Below are positions 33,152 to 40,658 of a DNA stretch of 64,000 nt, piece after piece (the stretch's first letter is position 1; every line of letters starts with the position of its first letter). Location of the stretch: the NCBI GenBank assembly GCA_902362725.1, contig CABIXM010000006.1, positions 62,001 to 126,000 on the forward strand, given 5' to 3'. Source of the stretch: Clostridiaceae bacterium (GTDB lineage Bacteria > Bacillota > Clostridia > Lachnospirales > Lachnospiraceae). The notes under the pieces are model-generated. The model saw only the letters and a list, made by a program, of their open reading frames with translations, searched no databases and was not told where the DNA came from. The position numbers and the translations under genes were made by a program.

Positions 33152-34975
33152 TTAGGGCGTAAGGGTAAACAGACGATCCACCCGATTGTTTCTGTCCGCC
33201 ACCGCGTTATATTCCAGGATCTGATAACGGCGCATCAGCTCCGGTTTTTCCACATTTTTACTCCACGGTACATACGTGCCGTCCGCCAGATAATAACCGT
33301 TCTTGCCGAAAACCGGAATCCCTTCCCGGGCCTCCAGCAGCAGCCGGTCGTAATCGGTGAGCTCAAGGTTCGCCAGATTCAGAATCTCCGCCCCCAGATA
33401 GTTGGAGCTGATCCGGTCGAGCTCCGGCTTTTCCATCTCATAGTTGGTCCAGATGATAAGCGGCGTCACATACTGCTTATCCGCCTCCTCCGGCGTCAGC
33501 TCCTTCATGGATTTCCCGTAGAGCTTCTCATAAAATTCCGTCTCGACGGAAGCCTGATGATCGCCGAACATGACGATCATGGTGGGCTCCTCCACCTGGG
33601 AGAAATAGTCAATCAGATATTCGAAGGCCTCGTCGGATTTCTTCATCAGGGACAGATAGCGGTTGGCCTGCGGGTATCCCGCCACATCCCCGGTGGCCTC
33701 AATCTCCTCCTGAAATTCCGGGAAGCTCTCCTCATAACCGCCGTGGTTCTGCATGGTCACATTGAAGATAAACAGCTTTTCTCCCGGCGTCTTTTCCTCA
33801 TACCGGGATATAAGCCTGTCATAGTTTCCTTTATCGCTGACATAATTCCGCAGCTTTTCCACATCGCCGTAGTGCGACTGGGAAATGAACTCGTCGAAGC
33901 CCATGTCCTCATAGACCGTCTTCCGGTTCCAGTTGGCGGAGCTGTTGGGATGCATGGCCACCGTGGTGTAGCCCTGGGCCTTCAGGGTCGTCGCCATGCC
34001 GTATTCCGCCGGCTTACAGTAGGCCTGGTAGGCGCTGATGACATAGGGAAGAAAGGTAATGCTGTGACCGGTCAGGGTCTCGTACTCCGTATTGCTGGTA
34101 CCACCGCCAAAGACCTGTACATAGAGATGACTCTTGATCGTGTTCTCCTCCAGACTGCTGATGAAGGGAAAGAATTCTTCGTTGGTGGTAAAATCCCGGA
34201 TCACCCGCATATCGGAGAGACTCTCGTTCATAATCACGATCAGATTCTCCGGCGTAGTCTCAGACACCGGCGTGCTCTCGAAGACAGCTTCTTCCCCGGC
34301 CTCCGTCGCCGCCTCCACCGAGTAGCCCTCGGGCTTCTCAAAGACCATGGATTTGATCAGGATCGCCGTGGAAGTGGCGTAGCCGAAATCCTGATAGCTG
34401 CCCTCCAGACTCCACCAGAAGATGTCGTCGTCGATATCCGCCAGCGGAAGCTTCACATCATATTGATAGAAGGCAATCAGCCAGGCCGCCGCCAGAACCG
34501 CGTAGCTGCCCGCGAATATGCCCCTTTTCTTCAAATTCATTTTTTCCACGTCCGTGTGCCACAACAGGAACAGTACCAGAAGCAAAAGCACTGCGCCCAG
34601 AACCACCGGACGGGAAAGGGTAATATGGTAATTGGAGACTACGGCTGCCGCGGTCCGCCAGGCCGTCAGATCCTGGGGCAGAAGCAGAGGGCTTCCCTTG
34701 AACTGCAATACATAATAGTCCACAGCCGCCAGAATATAGAGCACGAGCGTCGTTCCCATCATGGCCGCCCGGAACCGGTTCACCACCAGGTAGACCAGAC
34801 CGTAAATCAGATAATAGAAAGCCAGATTGATGAGCATTCTGGCAAAGGTAATAGACATAAGGTTGCCCGTGGTAGTCTCAAAGATCACATATCCCAGCAC
34901 CGGCATCAGGGCTCCTAAGGCACGGCCATGGGGAATCGTAAAATTTCCTTTTTCTTTTCTGGTTTCTCTGTTCAT
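33152..34975 (-). CDS. LTA synthase family sulfatase-like phosphoglycerol transferase
   Basis: Protein of 607 residues with five N-terminal membrane helices and an extracellular alkaline-phosphatase-fold domain from about residue 240. Catalytic features match LtaS: the metal-binding glutamate in IVIMNESLSD, the nucleophile threonine in FGGGTSNTEYE, MHPNSSANWNR, and the second metal site in MFGDHQ. It would polymerise or transfer glycerol phosphate from phosphatidylglycerol outside the cell. The ATG at 34975 has AAGGAT ahead and a promoter just upstream; the frame to 35044 overlaps that promoter. First gene of the envelope operon. Confidence 0.9.
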   Translation of the reverse strand: MNRETRKEKGNFTIPHGRALGALMPVLGYVIFETTTGNLMSITFARMLINLAFYYLIYGLVYLVVNRFRAAMMGTTLVLYILAAVDYYVLQFKGSPLLLPQDLTAWRTAAAVVSNYHITLSRPVVLGAVLLLLVLFLLWHTDVEKMNLKKRGIFAGSYAVLAAAWLIAFYQYDVKLPLADIDDDIFWWSLEGSYQDFGYATSTAILIKSMVFEKPEGYSVEAATEAGEEAVFESTPVSETTPENLIVIMNESLSDMRVIRDFTTNEEFFPFISSLEENTIKSHLYVQVFGGGTSNTEYETLTGHSITFLPYVISAYQAYCKPAEYGMATTLKAQGYTTVAMHPNSSANWNRKTVYEDMGFDEFISQSHYGDVEKLRNYVSDKGNYDRLISRYEEKTPGEKLFIFNVTMQNHGGYEESFPEFQEEIEATGDVAGYPQANRYLSLMKKSDEAFEYLIDYFSQVEEPTMIVMFGDHQASVETEFYEKLYGKSMKELTPEEADKQYVTPLIIWTNYEMEKPELDRISSNYLGAEILNLANLELTDYDRLLLEAREGIPVFGKNGYYLADGTYVPWSKNVEKPELMRRYQILEYNAVADRNNRVDRLFTLTP

Positions 34976-35015
34976 AAAAACATCCTTCTTTTTGCTCTGT
35001 CTCTGCAACTGTTTC

Positions 35016-35044
35016 AGTATAGCCTCTCCCGCCCCGATTGACAA
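35016..35044 (-). promoter_or_regulatory. Promoter of the LTA-synthase operon, sharing its -35 region
   Basis: On the minus strand, TTGTCA (35044-35039), a 17-base spacer and TATACT (35021-35016) form a strong promoter. Its -35 box occupies the same base pairs as the -35 box of the divergent plus-strand promoter, because TTGACAA reads as a -35 both ways. Confidence 0.75.
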
Positions 35045-35066
35045 GAGTTCTCCCAGAAGCTATACT
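35038..35066 (+). promoter_or_regulatory. Promoter of the ArnC-like glycosyltransferase gene
   Basis: TTGACA at 35038-35043, a 17-base spacer and TATACT at 35061-35066 match the consensus closely. Transcription would start near 35073, some 33 bases before the ATG. It overlaps the opposing promoter by the full -35 box, so the two can hardly be occupied together. Confidence 0.8.
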
Positions 35067-35105
35067 TAAAATTATCAAATTTTAAGGAAACAGGAAGCAT
35101 TCTAT

Positions 35106-36059
35106 ATGGAAAAATTATCCTTTGTAATTCCCTGCTACGGCTCGGAAACTACCATTGAAATCGTGGTAAATGAAATTCGCGATACCCTCCGGCAGCGCCC
35201 GGAGTATGACTATGAAATCATCCTCGTCAACGACTGCTCCCCGGACAACGTCTTCTCCCGGATCCGGGCTCTGGCCCTCTCCGATCCCCATATTACCGGC
35301 ATTGACCTGGCGAAAAACTTCGGCCAGCATGCGGCCCTGATGGCCGGATACCGGCAGTGTACCGGAGATCTCATCATTTCCCTGGACGACGACGGACAGA
35401 CACCCGCCTGCGAGCTCTTCACCCTGGTGGACAAGATGAAGGAGGGCTGGGATGTGGTCTACGCCTCCTACGCCCACAAGATGCACAGCGGTTTCCGCAA
35501 TTTCGGCACCTGGATGAATGAGCGGATGACTGAAAGCCTGATTGGAAAGCCCAAAGGTCTCCGGGTCACCAGCTATTTCATCATGCGCCGCTTTATCGCT
35601 GACGAGATTCTCCGCTATGAAAACGCCTATCCCTACATCGAGGGCCTGATATTCCGGGCCACCCGGAATATTGCCAATGTGCCTGTGACCCATCACGAGC
35701 GCATGGTGGGCGAATCCGGCTATACCTTCGGAAAGCTCCTGGGGCTCTGGTTCAACGGCTTTACCGCCTTTTCCGTAAAACCCCTGCGCGTGGCCACCTT
35801 CTGTGGTATGGCCTGCGCCTGCGTCGGCTTCCTCTACGGAATCTACGTGGTCATCCGGAAGCTGGTAGATGCCTCCATCGAGATGGGCTGGAGCTCCATC
35901 ATCGCCTCCATCTTTTTCCTGGGAGGCCTGATTCTGATTATGCTGGGACTGATTGGCGAATACATCGGCCGCATCTACATCAGCATCAACAACGCGCCCC
36001 AGTATACCATCCGTCAGATCGTATCAGCTGTAGAACACGAAGATTCCAAGCAAAATTAA
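35106..36059 (+). CDS. Polyprenyl-phosphate glycosyltransferase (ArnC/DPM1-like)
   Basis: GT2 enzyme of 317 residues that would put a sugar on undecaprenyl phosphate. It has LSFVIPCYGSETTIE, LVNDCSPDN, KNFGQHAALMAGY, the catalytic DDDGQTP and later RKLVDASIEMGW between two C-terminal membrane helices, the plan of ArnC, GtrB and YfdH. It stands alone on the plus strand with its own promoter and meets the aminosugar operon head-on; the two reading frames overlap by 36 bp at their 3' ends. Proximity to WecE-type and small DMT genes suggests it handles the aminosugar made there. That link is inference. Confidence 0.88.
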   Translation: MEKLSFVIPCYGSETTIEIVVNEIRDTLRQRPEYDYEIILVNDCSPDNVFSRIRALALSDPHITGIDLAKNFGQHAALMAGYRQCTGDLIISLDDDGQTPACELFTLVDKMKEGWDVVYASYAHKMHSGFRNFGTWMNERMTESLIGKPKGLRVTSYFIMRRFIADEILRYENAYPYIEGLIFRATRNIANVPVTHHERMVGESGYTFGKLLGLWFNGFTAFSVKPLRVATFCGMACACVGFLYGIYVVIRKLVDASIEMGWSSIIASIFFLGGLILIMLGLIGEYIGRIYISINNAPQYTIRQIVSAVEHEDSKQN

Positions 36060-36362
36060 CACATTTCCAAGCAATTTCTTTTTCGTAATCTTCTCGCCGA
36101 AGACCAGGCGGCTCAGGATCATCACCAGAACGAAGCCCAGGGACTCGATGACGGCTCCGTTCTTGTACTCCAGACCTGCATAGCCGCCCACGGTCAGAAG
36201 CGTGGAGAGTACCATCATGCCGTAGCCTGCGATCACGTAGGGATTCAAGTATTCCCTTATGACAGAGCTATAGGTCTTGGCCGCGCTCTTTTTCAGTAAA
36301 ATCTGGGAAAGGGACGCCACTACCACCGACGCCACCAATAAAAGCATATATTTATTCACCAT
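36024..36362 (-). CDS. Small DMT/EamA membrane protein, second of a pair (ArnF-like)
   Basis: Protein of 112 residues with four membrane helices, half the size of a full EamA transporter, like SMR proteins and the ArnE/ArnF flippase subunits. The ends read MVNKYMLLLVASVVVASLSQILLKKSA and a terminal LLGNVLILLGIFVFYS (parts of hydrophobic helices). Its start overlaps the partner gene by 11 bp, so the two are made together and may form a heterodimer. Its 3' end overlaps the convergent ArnC-like gene. A role in flipping a lipid-linked aminosugar is inference from context. Confidence 0.8.
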   Translation of the reverse strand: MVNKYMLLLVASVVVASLSQILLKKSAAKTYSSVIREYLNPYVIAGYGMMVLSTLLTVGGYAGLEYKNGAVIESLGFVLVMILSRLVFGEKITKKKLLGNVLILLGIFVFYS

Positions 36363-36699
36363 CGCTGTTCACTATCATTGTTCCCGCGAAAACAATGAGT
36401 ACTCCTATGATATTTTTTACGGTCAGGGCCTCGTGAAAGAAAATCACGGTCCACACCAGGGACCAGAGGATGGCCATGGAGCGGTTGGCGTAGGCCACCG
36501 ACAGGTCACAGCGCTTGATGATCTGCTGCCAGGCTATGGCATAGAAACCCAGGATCAGGATTTCCACGCCGTAATAGACGATGAAGGGCAGGCTTAAAAA
36601 AGCCTGGCCCGAAGCCATTTTCGCCGCCACGCTGGACAGGGTGTAAAGCATCACTACCAGCTGCAGGGCCAGAATGAGTTTCGGTGAAATCTTTTTCAT
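36352..36699 (-). CDS. Small DMT/EamA membrane protein, first of a pair (ArnE-like)
   Basis: Protein of 115 residues with four membrane helices and the EamA-like ANRSMAILWSLVWTVIFFHEAL and IGVLIVFAGTMIV ending. It is paired with the 112-residue gene that follows with an 11-bp overlap, and its own start overlaps the ATP-grasp gene by 4 bp (ATGA type). Two adjacent half-size DMT genes next to a DegT aminotransferase and an ArnC-like enzyme recall arnE-arnF of the aminoarabinose pathway. Sequence alone cannot exclude a small multidrug transporter. Confidence 0.8.
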   Translation of the reverse strand: MKKISPKLILALQLVVMLYTLSSVAAKMASGQAFLSLPFIVYYGVEILILGFYAIAWQQIIKRCDLSVAYANRSMAILWSLVWTVIFFHEALTVKNIIGVLIVFAGTMIVNSDGE

Positions 36700-37844
36700 A
36701 TGGTTACATACTCCTTTGCTTCTGTAAGGCTCTCAAAAGCCATGATAAAATAGCCAAATCGCGTGGAGCTGTCTGTAACGGCGCCTTCCCGCACTTCTTC
36801 CAGCTCGCTGATAAAATGTATCTTTTGTGGAATCTCCCGCTGGAACTGCTCCAGCAGTTCCAAATCCTTTTTTGTGAAAATAAAATGAATGTACGCGGTC
36901 TTCGGCTCCCGTAGCTTTTCAAAGGACGGTTCGTGTCCGGTCGCCACGTCGATGACCATCCGCACGAAATCATAGCCGGTAGACAGTTCCACCAGGTCAG
37001 AACCGATGCAGTCTCCACCCATACGGGCTCCGATTTCGATAATGCGCACCTGCTCTCCTTCCAGCTTGAATTCTGTGTGGGAGGCTCCGTTCTCCACCTT
37101 CAGGGCGTCCAGGCCCGCAAAGACTGCCCTTTGGATGGCCTCTCTCTGGCCTTCTGTCAGCGGCGCAGGCTCCAGATGTCCGGTCTCAATGAAATGGGGC
37201 TCGCCTGTGGTATATTTCTTCGTCACTGCCAGGAAATGATGCTCTCCCCGATAGGAAATGCATTCGCAGCTATATTCAGGGCCTGTCAGATATTCTTCCA
37301 CAATGGCCTTCTTTTCGAAGGAATTATCCACAGAGTCCTTCAGCGCAAGCTTCAGTTGTCCCCATTCTTCCACCTTGGTTATCCCCCTGCTGCCGGAACG
37401 ATCGGTGGGTTTTACGATAACTGGAAGTTTTAACTCTTTCAGATCTTCCGCCGTGGTGTCCGCATCCGCCTCAAAAAAGCCCGGTACCGGAACACCCGCT
37501 GCCCGAAAGGCCTTCCGCATGGCGTATTTATTCGTGGAGATCTCCGTACATTCCATACTGTTGCAGGGCAGTCCCAGCTTCCCGGCCACATAATTGACCG
37601 TCAGCATGGCCAGATCGGATCCGATGGAAATCACCGCGTCCGGCCTGAGCTCCTTACATTTTTCCAGAATGGCGTCCCGCTCCACGATGCTGATGGGATA
37701 AAAATAATCCGCCGTCCGCTCTCCGATTGCCCCGTCCTGCCAGGCAAACACATGGGTCTCATAGCCCAGTGCCCTGGCTTTCAGAATCAGCGGGTTCTGG
37801 AAGCTGTTGGCGCCGATGATCACAATTTTCTTCTTATTTTCCAT
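36696..37844 (-). CDS. ATP-grasp ligase
   Basis: Enzyme of 382 residues of the ATP-grasp superfamily. There is an N-terminal Rossmann-like domain (KKIVIIGANSFQNPLI), then LPVIVKPTDRSGSRGI for ATP binding and the metal-binding EIGARMGGDCIGSD near residue 280, most like amino-acid ligases and carbamoyl-phosphate-synthase-type enzymes. These join a carboxylic acid to an amine. Because the gene directly follows a sugar aminotransferase with overlapping frames, attaching an amino acid or other acid to the new 4-amino group is an attractive idea, but unproved. Confidence 0.87.
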   Translation of the reverse strand: MENKKKIVIIGANSFQNPLILKARALGYETHVFAWQDGAIGERTADYFYPISIVERDAILEKCKELRPDAVISIGSDLAMLTVNYVAGKLGLPCNSMECTEISTNKYAMRKAFRAAGVPVPGFFEADADTTAEDLKELKLPVIVKPTDRSGSRGITKVEEWGQLKLALKDSVDNSFEKKAIVEEYLTGPEYSCECISYRGEHHFLAVTKKYTTGEPHFIETGHLEPAPLTEGQREAIQRAVFAGLDALKVENGASHTEFKLEGEQVRIIEIGARMGGDCIGSDLVELSTGYDFVRMVIDVATGHEPSFEKLREPKTAYIHFIFTKKDLELLEQFQREIPQKIHFISELEEVREGAVTDSSTRFGYFIMAFESLTEAKEYVTI

Positions 37845-38964
37845 AAAATTCTCTTACCTTTCCCGCAATGTACTGTACCTGTTCTTCTTTCAATCCATAG
37901 TACATCGGAAGGCGTAAAAGTCTCTCGCTTTCTTTTGTGGTATAGCGATCTTCTCCGTTGAAACGACCAAATTTCTGACCTGCCGGTGCCGTGTGAAGCG
38001 GGATATAGTGAAATACAGTCTGAATTCCCTGTTCTTTCAGGAACGCGATCAATCTGGTACGCTCTTCCAGATCGGCAGCCTTAATCCAGAACATATGGGC
38101 ATTGTGCTCACACCCATCCGGTACAAAAGGTAATTCAATACAGCCTGCATCTGCCAGCGTGGAAAGCATTTCATAATACCGGTTCCAGGATCCCATGCGG
38201 TCTGCATTGATGAGCTCTGCTGCCTCCAGCTGGGCCCACAGATAGGCCGCGTTCATGTCACTGGGCAGATAAGAGCTTCCATAATTCACCCAGGTATATT
38301 TGTCAATCTGTCCCCGGAAAAATTTGGAACGGTTCGTTCCCTTTTCCCGAAGGATCTCCGCATTCTCGATCTGCTTCGGATCCCGAATCAGCAACGCGCC
38401 ACCCTCTCCCATGGAGAAATTCTTAGTCTCATGGAAGCTGTAACAGCCGTAATCGCCGATGGTACCGAGCGCCCGTCCCTTATACCAGGCGCAAACGCCC
38501 TGAGCGGCGTCCTCCACGACAGCCAGATGATACTTTTTCGCAATGGCCATAATCGTGTCCATCTCGCAGGAGACGCCCGCGTAATGCACCGGAACGATAG
38601 CCTTTGTCTTCTCTGTAATCGCCGCCTCGATCAGCTTTTCATCCATATTCATGGTATCCGGACGGACGTCCACAAAGACCGGCGTCGCGCCCCGGAGCAC
38701 AAAGGCGTCCGCTGTGGACACGAAGGTATAGGCCGGCATAATGACCTCGTCGCCAGGTTGGATATCAAGGAGCAAGGCCGCCATCTCGGTGGCATGGGTA
38801 CAGGAGGTGGTCAGAAGAGCCTTCGGCGTCCCGGTTTTCTCCTCGATCCATGCGCTGCATTTCTTCGTAAACATACCATCGCCGCAGATATGCTCCGCTG
38901 AAATGGCCTCTCTGATATAGTCAAATTCTTTTCCCGTAAAGGGCGCTACGTTAAATCCTATCAT
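37834..38964 (-). CDS. dTDP-4-amino-4,6-dideoxygalactose transaminase (WecE/RffA-like)
   Basis: PLP enzyme of 376 residues of the DegT/DnrJ/EryC1/StrS family. It converts dTDP-4-keto-6-deoxyglucose plus glutamate to dTDP-Fuc4N. The sequence is very like E. coli WecE along its whole length as I remember it, for example LLDIQPGDEVIMPAYTFVST, VPVHYAGVSCEMDTIMA and the PLP-lysine segment FHETKNFSMGEGGA. RmlA and RmlB, which make the substrate, are encoded at the head of the same operon. Its start overlaps the polytopic protein gene by 4 bp and its end the ATP-grasp gene by 11 bp. Confidence 0.92.
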   Translation of the reverse strand: MIGFNVAPFTGKEFDYIREAISAEHICGDGMFTKKCSAWIEEKTGTPKALLTTSCTHATEMAALLLDIQPGDEVIMPAYTFVSTADAFVLRGATPVFVDVRPDTMNMDEKLIEAAITEKTKAIVPVHYAGVSCEMDTIMAIAKKYHLAVVEDAAQGVCAWYKGRALGTIGDYGCYSFHETKNFSMGEGGALLIRDPKQIENAEILREKGTNRSKFFRGQIDKYTWVNYGSSYLPSDMNAAYLWAQLEAAELINADRMGSWNRYYEMLSTLADAGCIELPFVPDGCEHNAHMFWIKAADLEERTRLIAFLKEQGIQTVFHYIPLHTAPAGQKFGRFNGEDRYTTKESERLLRLPMYYGLKEEQVQYIAGKVREFYGK

Positions 38965-40655
38965 ACTGTTTCTCCTCCTATAATTTTAAATACAGGTACT
39001 TCTGTACTGAAAACCGGCGCACAGTCTTTCTGTTCCCACATAATATCATGATACTTTTCTTCGTAATGTGCTTCTATTTTTGAAGACGGTGCTACTAATA
39101 TTACATATACATTCTCATTTTCTATGATTGCTTCATCCGCACTGCATTCTATACCGTTTTGCCTCAATTCCTCTTCATAGATTGGCGACAGCGCAAGCCA
39201 GCCTCCCATTTCAAATCCGTTTGCTTTGCTGTTCTTTCTTTGCAAATGGAAGATATCCGAATATCCACTTACAAACCATTCAGCAATAAAATATACATTT
39301 TCCTCATGTTCCTGATAAAAATCCTGTAAAATTTCATATTCCCGATTATACTGATACATTTTCTGCTGCTTTTGCTTAATTGAGAACAGTCGAGCTCCGA
39401 AAAGCAATATCAAAGCTCCCGTAATATAACTGAGCCGTACTTTATTTTTCCGCCAATCCAGAGACTCGGTTCCAAGTTCTTCCTGATAAAGAAGCGCCGC
39501 CGCCGAACCTAGCTCTATCAGGAACAGTGCTGTCCCGACACGTGTAGGAAATCGTCCCTGAAGCCCCAAATAGGAAATCAATCCACCTTCGCACAAAAGG
39601 AATCCCAGATTCGTCAAAAATTCCTTTTTCTTTTTCCGCTTCAGGCTCAAAAAAATATTGAACCCTATTACAAATTTTGTCAATCCATTCAGCAACAGAT
39701 TTTCCGGATCCAGTTCACCCTTAAGTGCCGCCTTGATTCCTGCTTTAATCCGTTTTCCCAACGAATTTTCCGCAAAATACTGTTCCTTTGCGTACCCTGC
39801 TATCTGATGCATTTTCCCTGTTTCCAAATCATTCACAAAGCAAAGATTGTAACGCTTCAGATTTTCCACATCATATTCTTTCAGCCCTATTTTCTCATAA
39901 AATTCCCTGTTTTCCTCATAAGCCGGTACTCCATAATAATCATATACCATAGAGCGTTCATCATTATAGCTCAAGTAGGCCTGCCACTCCTCGCTTCCAT
40001 AAGCTTCCTTCTCAAACACCATAATCCCCAATAAACCGACCATGGCTATCAGAGCCGTTATTACCTTTCTTTTTATCGAATCTGCCTTTGCCAGAAATAT
40101 TAATCCACCAAATGGGACTGCCATAAACAGCACATCTGAACGAACACAAAATGACAACCAAAGTAATATCAGAACGCTTCCTGTCCGTCCATAGAAATTA
40201 TTTTCCTCCCGTCCCGCTGTACCATAAAGAAATATAGCCGTCCCTGCCAGAATGGCTGCCGTTACTGTAAACTGAAAATTCAGCATATGTTCCAAAAGGA
40301 TCCCTGTAATTCCAATCACATACCACCCAATTATGTACCAGGGCTTTTTACCCTTTTGTATACACCAGCTATTCCAACGTTCCAGTAAAATTCCACAACA
40401 TAATACCATCATCCCCAGAAACACGCATCCGTACCAGTCTATTCCTTCAAAACAGCGGTACAATCCGGTCAATACCCATCCAAAGGCCGCCTTTATAAAA
40501 ATCAAATGATAATCTGGTGTTCCTGTTAATGAGCCCGACGCAATATCCCGCATCGCTACATCATCGTTGATTGCATAAGTTATTGGAATCACTTGCATTA
40601 TAATCAAAAGATATAGCATGCACACACACCACACAATTGCAGTCTGCTTTTTCAT
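38961..40655 (-). CDS. Polytopic membrane protein, putative GT-C-like, paralogue 3 of 3
   Basis: Protein of 564 residues with about ten to eleven membrane helices in the first 430 residues and a soluble C-terminal part. It shares with the next two genes the first-loop motif NDDVAMRDIASGSLTGTPDYHL, then DWYG and a FQFT segment, and a C-terminal GGW-x-x-x-SP pattern. Acidic pairs in the first outer loop are where GT-C transferases keep their catalytic residue, so a role in sugar transfer at the outer face is possible. The gene is clearly more AT-rich than its two paralogues. No named family recognised. Confidence 0.8.
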   Translation of the reverse strand: MKKQTAIVWCVCMLYLLIIMQVIPITYAINDDVAMRDIASGSLTGTPDYHLIFIKAAFGWVLTGLYRCFEGIDWYGCVFLGMMVLCCGILLERWNSWCIQKGKKPWYIIGWYVIGITGILLEHMLNFQFTVTAAILAGTAIFLYGTAGREENNFYGRTGSVLILLWLSFCVRSDVLFMAVPFGGLIFLAKADSIKRKVITALIAMVGLLGIMVFEKEAYGSEEWQAYLSYNDERSMVYDYYGVPAYEENREFYEKIGLKEYDVENLKRYNLCFVNDLETGKMHQIAGYAKEQYFAENSLGKRIKAGIKAALKGELDPENLLLNGLTKFVIGFNIFLSLKRKKKKEFLTNLGFLLCEGGLISYLGLQGRFPTRVGTALFLIELGSAAALLYQEELGTESLDWRKNKVRLSYITGALILLFGARLFSIKQKQQKMYQYNREYEILQDFYQEHEENVYFIAEWFVSGYSDIFHLQRKNSKANGFEMGGWLALSPIYEEELRQNGIECSADEAIIENENVYVILVAPSSKIEAHYEEKYHDIMWEQKDCAPVFSTEVPVFKIIGGETV

Positions 40656-40658
40656 TCA

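Noticed and set aside
33110..34918. Long plus-strand open frame of 602 codons opposite the LTA-synthase gene
   Set aside because: It is antisense to a well-supported protein with catalytic motifs, has no ribosome site of note, and its translation is rich in His, Gln and Arg with no recognisable domain. It is a GC-driven shadow frame.
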